Shown here: positions 41,403 to 49,059 of the stretch, piece by piece
Layout: every line of letters begins with the position of its first letter
Numbering within the stretch: the stretch's first letter is position 1
From: Psychroflexus montanilacus
GTDB lineage: Bacteria > Bacteroidota > Bacteroidia > Flavobacteriales > Flavobacteriaceae
Reading direction: 5' to 3'
NCBI RefSeq assembly: GCF_020164535.1
Contig: NZ_JAIQZC010000001.1
Coordinates: 682,001-746,000 of the forward strand
Length of the DNA stretch: 64,000 nucleotides
Made by a program: the position numbers and the translations under genes
Notes under the pieces: model-generated
Told to the model about the DNA's origin: nothing
What the model saw: the letters and a program-made list of their open reading frames with translations, nothing else
Databases searched by the model: none

Positions 41403-43472
41403 TTAGTTTTTTACTGTTGCCTTAAGTTTATCTTTGTAGTAAGTGTAGGTTTCAAATTGACTTCTAAAGTCTGGTCCAGACTTTTTCCTATATGCATTTT
41501 CCTGGGTTAAGGAAAAATCTCTCGCTTTCACATTATCATTCCAGCAAATGTCAAAGGTTTCTATTAATTCCTGTTTAATATGTTCGTCGTAGATAGGACA
41601 GGTCACTTCCACCCGATGATCGATATTTCTTGTCATCCAATCTGCCGATGAAATAAAAACTTTAGGATGATCTTCGTTCTGGAACACATAAAGTCTGGGA
41701 TGCTCAAGAAATTTATCCACAATACTTATAGATTCAATATTATCGCTCATGCCTTTAACTTGTGGTATCAAACAATTGATTCCTCTAACAATCAGTTTGA
41801 TTTTAACTCCGGCCCTACTTGCTTCATAGAGCTTATCAATCATTCCATAGTCGGATAAGCTATTCATCTTTATGTAAATGCCGGACTTTTTGCCTTCTTT
41901 TTGATTCAGAATCTCCTGATCAATAAGATCTGAAAATTTTGATCTGGTATAATGCGGCGATACGATAAGGTGTTTATACCTTTTGATTTTATAATTCACT
42001 TCAAAGAAATCGAAAACCTTATTGATATCTTTCAATATACCTTGATGAGCAGTAAATAAGGTATAATCTGTATAGATTTTAGCTGTATTTTCATTGAAAT
42101 TTCCTGTACTTATAAAACCGTAGTATTTTATTTTTTGATTTTCAAGTCGCTCTATGATACAGGTTTTGCAATGCACTTTTAATCCTGTAACCCCAAAAAT
42201 GAGCTTTACCCCTTCGCGTTCCATCTTTTCAGCATACTTGATGTTATTGGCTTCATCAAAACGCGCTTGTAATTCTATGGAGACTGTTACACGCTTGCCA
42301 TTTTTGGCTGCATTAATCAAAGAACTTGCTATGTGAGAAACTGCAGCTAAGCGATAAATCGTAATCTTTATAGATTTAACCTTGGGATCCAAAGCTGCTT
42401 CTCTAAGAAATTTTACAGTATAAGAGAAGGTTTGATAAGGCACATGCTGAAGAAAATCTTTTTTGGAGATTTGATCCAGCAAGCTCCCCTGTATTTCTAA
42501 ACCAGGAATTGGAAGAGGTTCAATCTTGTCGTATAGGAGATGCTTAGCCCCAAGGTCTGGAAAATTCATATAGTCCCTGCGGTTGTGGTATTTACCGCCG
42601 GGAATCAAACTATCTGTAGAATCAATCTGCATTTTCTTAAGTAAAAAATCAAGCGTATCCTGTTCTATTTCTTTGTCATAAACAAATCTTACCGGATCAC
42701 CTTCAATTCTATCCTTTACACTGTCCATCAGCTTTTCGATGTAACTTTTACTCAAATCCCCTTCCAGATCCAATTCTGCATCTCTTGTGATTTTAACCAT
42801 ATGTGCAGAAATGCTGGTATAATCAAAAATGTTGAAAATCACATTGAGATTAAATCGAATCAAATCATCCAGAAGGATAATGTATTTTTTTCCATCTTCT
42901 GAAGGAATTTCTACAAAACGCTCTACGCTGGATGGTATTTCAATCAAAATGTAGCGGTTAGAAAGTCGATCTTTCTCAAACTGAATCATTTTTACCGCTA
43001 AATATGCTTTGGAATCTTTAAGATTGGGCACCTTGTCTATGTCATTTAACATGATCGTGACCAGGGCTGGACTCACTTTCTGAAGGAAAAATTCTTTTAA
43101 AAATTTCGCCTGGTCTGAAGTCACCTCATTTTCATCGATTACAAAGATGTCGTGCTCTTTCAATTGTTGCTGAATAGAAGCTAAAATCTCAAGACTTTCT
43201 GCCTGCTTCTTGATCACAATCTGAGTGATTTCTTTTAATAATCGACTTGCATTGAATCCTCCTAAAACCTTTTTACCAGCTTTTCCAGCAAGATCAATTC
43301 GCTTTACTGTAGCGTAGCGTACTTTAAAGAATTCGTCCAGATTATTAGAAAAAATCCCTAAAAATCTAAGTCTTTCAATTAAAGGGACACTTGGGTCTGC
43401 AGCTTCCTGCAGCACCCGCTGATTGAACTTTAACCAACTTAATTCTCTATTATCGTATTTATTATTGCGCAT
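41403..43472 (-). CDS. ppk1: Polyphosphate kinase 1
   Basis: A 689-residue enzyme making polyphosphate from ATP through a phosphohistidine. The N-terminal domain starts YDNRELSWLKFNQRVLQEA, the middle has IKITIYRLAAVSHIASSLINAAKNGKRVTVSIELQARFDE, and the autophosphorylated histidine lies in LKVHCKTCIIE (near residue 430). ISSADWMTRNIDHRVEVTCP contains the second conserved histidine, and GFISTGNFNENTAKIYTDY lies between them. Length is normal. It overlaps sixA by one base and precedes ppx, so synthesis and degradation are coded together. Confidence 0.97.
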   Translation of the reverse strand: MRNNKYDNRELSWLKFNQRVLQEAADPSVPLIERLRFLGIFSNNLDEFFKVRYATVKRIDLAGKAGKKVLGGFNASRLLKEITQIVIKKQAESLEILASIQQQLKEHDIFVIDENEVTSDQAKFLKEFFLQKVSPALVTIMLNDIDKVPNLKDSKAYLAVKMIQFEKDRLSNRYILIEIPSSVERFVEIPSEDGKKYIILLDDLIRFNLNVIFNIFDYTSISAHMVKITRDAELDLEGDLSKSYIEKLMDSVKDRIEGDPVRFVYDKEIEQDTLDFLLKKMQIDSTDSLIPGGKYHNRRDYMNFPDLGAKHLLYDKIEPLPIPGLEIQGSLLDQISKKDFLQHVPYQTFSYTVKFLREAALDPKVKSIKITIYRLAAVSHIASSLINAAKNGKRVTVSIELQARFDEANNIKYAEKMEREGVKLIFGVTGLKVHCKTCIIERLENQKIKYYGFISTGNFNENTAKIYTDYTLFTAHQGILKDINKVFDFFEVNYKIKRYKHLIVSPHYTRSKFSDLIDQEILNQKEGKKSGIYIKMNSLSDYGMIDKLYEASRAGVKIKLIVRGINCLIPQVKGMSDNIESISIVDKFLEHPRLYVFQNEDHPKVFISSADWMTRNIDHRVEVTCPIYDEHIKQELIETFDICWNDNVKARDFSLTQENAYRKKSGPDFRSQFETYTYYKDKLKATVKN

Positions 43473-43957
43473 TAGCGAAGGTGTTTGGGAAATAAGTATA
43501 ATTGAGTTTCTCCTTTTCTGATTTGTTTCCAGGACTCAATTTCAAAAAGAATGCTTACAAGTCCTGTGGTTGGTAAGTTGTCAATGGATAAACTACCAAG
43601 TCTGTTAACCATTTCTGTGTAAGCTGGATTGTGGCCAAATAACATTACATTTTCATAGTCATCATTGATTTCACGAATAAAATCCAGAACTTCTTTAGCA
43701 TTGAAGGTATAGAGCCTTGGGTCTATATGAAAATTTTGATCTTGAATCTTAAGCTCAGTTTTGAATAATTCTGCTGTAGTCTTCGCTCTTTGAGCAGGAC
43801 TTGAAAACACCTCAACAGGAAAGTCAAGGTGAGCTTTGAAAGCTGAAATCACATGTTCAGCATCATCATAAGCTCTTTCTTTAAGAGGCCTTTCGATATC
43901 ACTCAGCGGTTTATCCCATGAAGATTTACCATGTCTTACAAATATCAATCGTTTCAT
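43472..43957 (-). CDS. SixA-like histidine phosphatase family protein
   Basis: A 161-residue one-domain phosphohistidine phosphatase. The catalytic RHG motif is LIFVRHGKSSWDKPL (His9), the conserved Arg and Glu lie in SSPAQRAKTTAELF, and the second catalytic histidine is in MLFGHNPAYTEMVNRL. It overlaps the ppk1 start (shared base 43472) and follows pdxH by 1 bp. SixA-type genes beside ppk1 recur in Bacteroidota; the physiological substrate here is unknown. Confidence 0.9.
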   Translation of the reverse strand: MKRLIFVRHGKSSWDKPLSDIERPLKERAYDDAEHVISAFKAHLDFPVEVFSSPAQRAKTTAELFKTELKIQDQNFHIDPRLYTFNAKEVLDFIREINDDYENVMLFGHNPAYTEMVNRLGSLSIDNLPTTGLVSILFEIESWKQIRKGETQLYLFPKHLR

Positions 43958-43958
43958 A

Positions 43959-44609
43959 TCAAGGGGCTAAGCGTTCTATCTTCCAATCCAGATCATTTTC
44001 GGTTTTCGTAAATAAAAATCTATCGTGAAGCCTATTTGGGCGACCTTGCCAAAATTCAATAGATACAGGGCGAACTAAAAATCCTCCCCAGTTATCTGGC
44101 CTTTGAATATCTTTACCAGCATACTTTTCTTCCAAAGACTTCAGTTCGTCTTCTAGTACTTTTCTGTTTTCGATGACGCTGCTTTGGTTGGAAACCAAGG
44201 CTCCTAATTGACTCCCTTTTGGTCTGGAAGAAAAATAATTGTCAGAAACCTGTTCAGGTACTTTTTCTGCTACTCCTTTGATAATCACCTGACGCTCTAT
44301 ATTTGGCCAAAAAAATGTCAAACAGGTTTTAGGGTGATTCAACAAGGCCTCTCCTTTTTCACTTTCGTAATTGGTATAAAAGACAAAGCCATTTTCATCA
44401 TAGGATTTTAATAGCACAATGCGACTTTTAGGAAAACCATCTTTTCCAACAGTAGAAACACTCATTGCATTGGCCTCATCAACTCCACCAGATTTCTCAA
44501 CATCATAAAACCATTCTCTAAATTGCTGAAATGGATTTTCATTGAGATTTTCACGAATCAGACTAGCTTTTTCGTAAGATTTTCTGTAATCATGTAGTTT
44601 ATTTTCCAT
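43959..44609 (-). CDS. pdxH: Pyridoxamine/pyridoxine 5'-phosphate oxidase
   Basis: A 216-residue FMN enzyme producing pyridoxal 5'-phosphate. NPFQQFREWFYDVEKSGGVDEANAMSVSTVGKDGFPKSRIVLLKSYDENGFVFYTNYESEKG contains the FMN- and substrate-binding residues, and SRPKGSQLGALVSNQSSVIENRKVLE and GGFLVRPVSIEFWQGRPNRLHDRF are family signatures. The C-terminal LDWKIERLAP is complete. It is 57 bp downstream of rnz and 1 bp before sixA in the leftward run. Confidence 0.97.
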   Translation of the reverse strand: MENKLHDYRKSYEKASLIRENLNENPFQQFREWFYDVEKSGGVDEANAMSVSTVGKDGFPKSRIVLLKSYDENGFVFYTNYESEKGEALLNHPKTCLTFFWPNIERQVIIKGVAEKVPEQVSDNYFSSRPKGSQLGALVSNQSSVIENRKVLEDELKSLEEKYAGKDIQRPDNWGGFLVRPVSIEFWQGRPNRLHDRFLFTKTENDLDWKIERLAP

Positions 44610-44666
44610 GTTAGCAAATTAGAAAAATATACATTGAGAAGCAATGTAATTTATAAAAGATTGAGA

Positions 44667-45578
44667 CTATTCGTACCTAAAAATCTTACCGGTTTCCGCA
44701 ACTTCCACATTTTCAAAAACGATTTTGGCCTCTTTTTCAAAAAGAGATAAATCTTTATATCGTGCAGAGAAATGACCTAAAACCAACTTATGGACACCAG
44801 CTTTTTGAGCGATGATTCCGGCTTGTTTAGCGGTAGAATGTTTGGTCTTATCACACAAATGTTCCTGGTCTTCCAAAAATGTGGATTCGTGATACAGTAA
44901 AGTTGTTCCTGAAATTTGCGGCACAATCTCCGGCTTAAAAACGGTATCGCTACAGAAGGCATAGCTTGGAGCTGGCTTTGGATCTTCTGTCAGTTCTTCA
45001 TTTTTAATCAATGTCCCATTTTTAGTTTCAACATCTTTACCTTTCACAATGCTTTTGTAGTATGCCTTGTCAATGTCTAAATTTTGTACTTTATCAATCA
45101 GCAATTTCCGATCACCTGGTTTAGCCTTAAACAAAAATCCATTGGTGTAGACTCTATGGGTTAACGGAATGGTCTCCACAGTTAGTTTTTCATTTTCTAA
45201 AATAAGCTGTGGCTTATAGGAATCCAACTGGTGAAAAATTAGTGGATACGAAGTGAAAGCGTGACTAATTTTAAGCTGAAGTTTAATGATTTCCTCAAGA
45301 CCTTGTGGGGCATGGATGTGAAGTTCTGCTGTTCTGCTAAGTAAACTAAATGTTGATAATAAACCAATCAACCCAAAATAATGATCACCATGAAGGTGAG
45401 AAATAAAAATATGTTTGATGCGTGAAAATTTCACTCTGTGTTTTCTCAATCGCACCTGGGTTCCCTCCCCACAATCGATCAATATCAATTCACCGTTCAT
45501 ATCCAGAACCTGAGCGGTGGGATGTGCATTTGCTCTAGGGGTGGCAGAATGACAACCTAAAATGGTGAGTTGCATCAT
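44667..45578 (-). CDS. rnz: Ribonuclease Z (tRNA 3' endonuclease)
   Basis: A 303-residue metallo-beta-lactamase endonuclease that trims the 3' trailer of tRNA precursors. The zinc motif is FISHLHGDHYFGLIGLLSTF (near residue 59), with further metal ligands in AFCSDTVFKPEI and in KLVLGHFSARYKDL. The exosite arm region is PLTHRVYTNGFLFK. It begins with two ATGs (MMQLTILGC) and lies 1 bp after the small 110-residue gene. Confidence 0.96.
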   Translation of the reverse strand: MMQLTILGCHSATPRANAHPTAQVLDMNGELILIDCGEGTQVRLRKHRVKFSRIKHIFISHLHGDHYFGLIGLLSTFSLLSRTAELHIHAPQGLEEIIKLQLKISHAFTSYPLIFHQLDSYKPQLILENEKLTVETIPLTHRVYTNGFLFKAKPGDRKLLIDKVQNLDIDKAYYKSIVKGKDVETKNGTLIKNEELTEDPKPAPSYAFCSDTVFKPEIVPQISGTTLLYHESTFLEDQEHLCDKTKHSTAKQAGIIAQKAGVHKLVLGHFSARYKDLSLFEKEAKIVFENVEVAETGKIFRYE

Positions 45579-45579
45579 A

Positions 45580-45912
45580 CTAAAAGCCCAAATCTCTTTC
45601 GATTTCTTCCAGACCTATTAAATCTTCTGCTTCCTGTAAGGTAGGCACCACGTGAATCTCCTCCGGCACAGCATCGATGTTGATAGTATCATTCACAACC
45701 ACTAAAGACTTTTTTCCTTTTCTGTGAGTGAACGAAAGCTTCAAAAACTTCAAAAGTTGATCTAAAGTGAGTTCTCCATACTTTTGAATATCAATGACTA
45801 CATTTTGATCTTTGAATTGATCCTGAGTCCTGGTAAGGTAGCTAGCAAAATCCTCCACATCTTCTTTTTCATCGCGTAGGATAATGTAATTGTCTTTATG
45901 TTCAGTTTTCAT
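45580..45912 (-). CDS. Conserved small protein between pyrB and rnz
   Basis: A 110-residue acidic, soluble protein of unknown function. Alternating strands and helices (NYIILRDEKEDVEDFASYL, NVVIDIQKYGELTLDQLLKFLKL, KKSLVVVNDTINIDAVPEEIHVVPTLQEAEDLIGLEEIERDLGF) look like a STAS-type or anti-sigma-antagonist-like fold, though no phosphorylatable serine motif is clear. It overlaps pyrB by 11 bp and precedes rnz by 1 bp. Its fixed position with rnz suggests a link to that enzyme, which is inference. Confidence 0.7.
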   Translation of the reverse strand: MKTEHKDNYIILRDEKEDVEDFASYLTRTQDQFKDQNVVIDIQKYGELTLDQLLKFLKLSFTHRKGKKSLVVVNDTINIDAVPEEIHVVPTLQEAEDLIGLEEIERDLGF

Positions 45913-46840
45913 AACTTTTAATTTTGGAGGCCAATAAATAAATCACAGCCATGCGTATAGCTACTCCATTTTCTACCTGATTCAAGATAATAGAGTGCTC
46001 GGAATCTGCAACATCACTGGTAATTTCAACTCCTCTGTTGATCGGACCTGGATGCATAATGGTGATGGGCTTACTCAATGTATCGAGCAAGGTTTTATTA
46101 ATCCCGTACTGCTGGACGTATTCTCTGGTGCTTGGAAAATAAGAATGATCCATTCTTTCATTTTGAACCCGCAGCATATTTGCAATATCGCACCATTCTA
46201 AAGCTTTAATCAAATTGTGTTCAACTTTCACTCCCAGACTTTCAACATGCTTAGGGATAAGCGAATTAGGACCGCAAACTTTAACTTCAGCTCCCAGCTT
46301 CTTAAGGGCGAATATGTTGCTTAACGCAACTCTGGAATGCATAATATCACCTACAATAACTATTTTCTTCCCAGAAACATCTCCGTACTTTTCACGTATT
46401 GAAAAGGCATCCAAAAGTGCTTGAGTAGGATGCTCATGAGCACCATCTCCAGCGTTCACGATGCTCGCCTTCACATGTTTAGAAAGAAAAACTCCTGCGC
46501 CGGGATTTGGGTGACGCATCACCACCATATCCACTTTCATGGCTAGTATGTTGTTAACAGTGTCAACAAGAGTTTCGCCCTTCGTTACAGACGATGATGC
46601 TGCTGAAAAATTGATGACATCGGCGCTGAGACGCTTTTCTGCCAGTTCAAAAGACAAACGTGTACGCGTACTGTTTTCAAAAAAAAGATTAGCAATGGTT
46701 ATATCCCTTAAACTTGGGACTTTTTTGATAGGTCTGTTGATAACTTCTTTAAACTGATCTGCAGTTTCAAAAATGAGATGTAAATCTTCTGGAGTGAGGT
46801 ATTTGATCCCTAATAAGTTTGAAACACTAAGTTCTTTCAT
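45902..46840 (-). CDS. pyrB: Aspartate carbamoyltransferase, catalytic subunit
   Basis: A 312-residue enzyme making carbamoyl-aspartate in pyrimidine synthesis. The carbamoyl-phosphate motif FFENSTRTRLSFELAEKRL (near residue 52), SSVTKGETLVDTVNNI, MRHPNPGAGVFLS, GDGAHEHPTQALLDAFSI and MHPGPINRGVEI near the C-terminus are all conserved. No regulatory subunit gene is adjacent. It lies 9 bp after pyrR and overlaps the following small gene, so it is part of the leftward run. Confidence 0.97.
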   Translation of the reverse strand: MKELSVSNLLGIKYLTPEDLHLIFETADQFKEVINRPIKKVPSLRDITIANLFFENSTRTRLSFELAEKRLSADVINFSAASSSVTKGETLVDTVNNILAMKVDMVVMRHPNPGAGVFLSKHVKASIVNAGDGAHEHPTQALLDAFSIREKYGDVSGKKIVIVGDIMHSRVALSNIFALKKLGAEVKVCGPNSLIPKHVESLGVKVEHNLIKALEWCDIANMLRVQNERMDHSYFPSTREYVQQYGINKTLLDTLSKPITIMHPGPINRGVEITSDVADSEHSIILNQVENGVAIRMAVIYLLASKIKSYEN

Positions 46841-46849
46841 AGGTTGTTA

Positions 46850-47389
46850 CTAGTTTTTCAATAAATAAATAGCGTCTTCTCCGTCATTTTCTTTCCAACA
46901 AACTTTCACGTGTTCATTGTTGATGGCGTCTACTTTTCTGCCATTATAATCTGGCTGTATGGGTAAATGCCTGCTGAATCGCCTATCGATTAATGTCAAT
47001 AATTCGATTTTGGAAGGCCTGCCAAAGGATTGCAATGCAGTTAGGGCAGATCGAATACTTCTCCCCGTAAATAAAACATCATCCACTAAAACAACATGCT
47101 TATTTTCAACAATAAAATTGATATCAGTTTCATTAGCCTTCAAGACTTTATCGCCACGTCTGAAATCATCCCGATAAAACGTAATGTCGAGCTTGCCATA
47201 TGCCAGTGAGGTCAATCCATAATCAGTTTTTAAAATGTCATGAAGTCTATTGGCTAGAAAACTGCCTCGCGGCTGAATACCTATAATTGCAGAATTCTCG
47301 AAGTTTTTGTGGTTTTCAACCAGTTGACAAGCTAAACGTTGAAGAATAATATTGATTTCTTTCGCGCTAAGAAGCAATTTTTGGCTCAT
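46850..47389 (-). CDS. pyrR: PyrR bifunctional regulator / uracil phosphoribosyltransferase
   Basis: A 179-residue PRTase-fold protein that in Gram-positives attenuates pyr mRNA and has uracil phosphoribosyltransferase activity. The PRPP loop is HVVLVDDVLFTGRSIRSAL (near residue 98), IIGIQPRGSFLANRLHDIL binds the base side, and DITFYRDDFRRGD is characteristic of PyrR. It heads the pyrR-pyrB run. No attenuator hairpins were recognised in the 9-bp gap before pyrB, so the RNA-binding role may not apply here. Confidence 0.93.
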   Translation of the reverse strand: MSQKLLLSAKEINIILQRLACQLVENHKNFENSAIIGIQPRGSFLANRLHDILKTDYGLTSLAYGKLDITFYRDDFRRGDKVLKANETDINFIVENKHVVLVDDVLFTGRSIRSALTALQSFGRPSKIELLTLIDRRFSRHLPIQPDYNGRKVDAINNEHVKVCWKENDGEDAIYLLKN

Positions 47390-47410
47390 CGGTCGTAATC
47401 GTTTGGTTCA

Positions 47411-47418
47411 CAAAAGTA
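47411..47418 (-). promoter_or_regulatory. Putative -7 promoter element (TACTTTTG) of pyrR
   Basis: TACTTTTG on the minus strand matches TAnnTTTG exactly, 21 bp before the pyrR ATG. It would drive the long run down to ppx. Confidence 0.55.
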
Positions 47419-47457
47419 ATTAAAATAAGCTTTAATGGCAGAGAGTAGTTTCACTTT

Positions 47458-48759
47458 GTGTGTTTAGTTTTAAAAAAACTTGGGGGTTTTAAAAAAATTG
47501 TGATAAGATTGTGTTACAAAACATCGCTTTTGAAAAGTTTACTCAAACACGTCGGTCCTGGATTTCTGCTAGCTGGCGCTGCTATTGGCGTTTCGCATTT
47601 AGTTCAGGCTACAAGAGCTGGTGCAGATTATGGTGTGGTATTAATTTTTGCAATTTTGATAGCTTGCCTCACCAAGTACCCCTTTATGGAATTTGGGTCG
47701 AGGTACGCTGCCGCAACCGGAAAGAATTTAATCGACGGGTATAGGAGTTTAGGGCAGTGGTACGTCATAGTTTTTGGATTGATTACCATTTCTACTATGT
47801 TTATCATCCAGGCGGCTGTCACTATAGTTTCTGCTGGTTTAGCCGAATATTTATTTGGATTTGGATGGTCAAATTTTACCTGGAGTCTGGTTTTATTGAT
47901 TTTTTGTGTTCTGATTTTGCGCATTGGAAAGTATAAAAAGCTTGACCTCTTGATGAAAATTGTGATCAGCCTTTTGACTGTTTCGACGCTTTTTTCAGTT
48001 ATTATTGCGGCATTTCAAACAGATTTTACAGCGATAAGCTTCAACAAATCCACTGAATTATGGACGCTTGGCGGTATTGGATTCATCATCGCCTTAATGG
48101 GATGGATGCCCATTCCTATTGATGCATCGGTTTGGCACTCCATCTGGACGCAGGAAAAAACCAAACAATCTCTTCAACAACCCAGTTCCAAACACTCCTA
48201 TTTTGATTTTAACTTGGGGTACCTCTCTGCCACCTTGCTGGGTATTCTATTTTTTGCAATGGGACTCTTTCTTATGAATGGCAGCAACATAAGTTTTGCT
48301 TCTGGCAGTGTAGCTTTTTCAAAACAACTGATTGAAATGTACACTCAAACTTTAGGCGAATGGAGTCGGGTTTTAATTGCATTTATCGCTTTTGTGACCA
48401 TGTTCAGCACCACCTTAACGGTTACTGATGCTTTTCCTAGAGTGATGTCCAAATTGCTGCAAAACACAAGCATCAGCAAAAAAGAAACACCTACCTACCA
48501 TTTATTTTTAATTCTCATTCCTGCAGTTGCACTTGGCATCCTGTTTTTTCTGAAGAGTTCATTCACCGTCTTAGTTGACTTTGCTGCTGGTTTATCCTTT
48601 TTGGCCTCCCCTATTTTAGGCTGGTTCAATCTGAAGTTAATGACTTTAAAATCCAATCCCATCCACTTGAGTCCAGCTTATCTAGTGTTTTCCAAAATTT
48701 GCTTGTTCTTTTTGATTTGTTTTGGCCTGGGGTATTTAGTTTATGAAATCATTAATTAA
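47458..48759 (+). CDS. Nramp-related membrane transporter lacking canonical metal motifs
   Basis: A polytopic protein of up to 433 residues with about 11 hydrophobic segments and Nramp/MntH order. No in-frame ATG is found near the start; candidates are GTG at 47458, GTG at 47500 and TTG at 47530 (MKSLLKHVGPG), the last best matching the family N-terminus. The first transmembrane segment reads GPGFLLAGAAIGVSHLVQATRAGADYG, so the DPGN metal-binding motif is replaced by GVSH. The segment-6 motif MPHN is replaced by MPIPIDASVWHS. The protein therefore belongs to a noncanonical Nramp clade, and its substrate, possibly not manganese or iron, cannot be assumed. Confidence 0.82.
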   Translation: MCLVLKKLGGFKKIVIRLCYKTSLLKSLLKHVGPGFLLAGAAIGVSHLVQATRAGADYGVVLIFAILIACLTKYPFMEFGSRYAAATGKNLIDGYRSLGQWYVIVFGLITISTMFIIQAAVTIVSAGLAEYLFGFGWSNFTWSLVLLIFCVLILRIGKYKKLDLLMKIVISLLTVSTLFSVIIAAFQTDFTAISFNKSTELWTLGGIGFIIALMGWMPIPIDASVWHSIWTQEKTKQSLQQPSSKHSYFDFNLGYLSATLLGILFFAMGLFLMNGSNISFASGSVAFSKQLIEMYTQTLGEWSRVLIAFIAFVTMFSTTLTVTDAFPRVMSKLLQNTSISKKETPTYHLFLILIPAVALGILFFLKSSFTVLVDFAAGLSFLASPILGWFNLKLMTLKSNPIHLSPAYLVFSKICLFFLICFGLGYLVYEIIN

Positions 48760-48764
48760 ATAAC

Positions 48765-48820
48765 GGGAGTCGGGAGTCGTGAGTCGTGAGTCGTGAGTCG
48801 TGAGTCGTGAGTCGTGAGTC
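48765..48820 (+). repeat. Heptamer tandem repeat, eight units
   Basis: Two GGGAGTC units followed by six GTGAGTC units, all head to tail, with no interruption. It lies between two convergent genes, so it cannot alter a reading frame. The following 100 bp are pyrimidine-rich simple sequence (ATTCAGTATTCAACATTC). Confidence 0.92.
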
Positions 48821-48930
48821 GAAATTAAAAAATAACTTCTATATTCAGTATTCAACATTCTACATTCGATGTTCTTTGTACTGTGTTATGTGTTATGTGT
48901 TCTATTTTCAGTATTCAGTTTCCGATAAGC

Positions 48931-48966
48931 AAAAAAAAAGCTGCTCACTTTCGTGAACAGCTTTTT
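48931..48966. terminator. Bidirectional terminator between Nramp-like gene and dnaK
   Basis: AAAGCTGCTCAC and GTGAACAGCTTT form an imperfect stem with a 4-nt loop, A-run on one side and T-run on the other. It mainly serves dnaK. Confidence 0.75.
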
Positions 48967-48990
48967 GATAGTTAAACTTATTTAAAAGCT

Positions 48991-49059
48991 TACTTGACTT
49001 CTTCGAAGTCTATACTTCGACTTCGCTCAGCACAGGCTACTTGACTTCTTCGAAGTCTA
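48991..49059. repeat. 22-bp direct repeat around a 25-bp insert at the dnaK stop
   Basis: Positions 48991-49012 and 49038-49059 are identical 22-mers (TACTTGACTTC, then TTCGAAGTCTA). The 25 bp between them, read on the minus strand, contains CTGAGCGAAGTCGAAG, a sequence resembling dispersed repeats common in Bacteroidota genomes (recollection). The first copy encodes the end of dnaK; the second is a relic after the stop. Confidence 0.75.

Noticed and set aside
48765-48820. Phase-variable coding repeat
   Set aside because: The heptamers lie outside all genes, between two stop codons of convergent genes.
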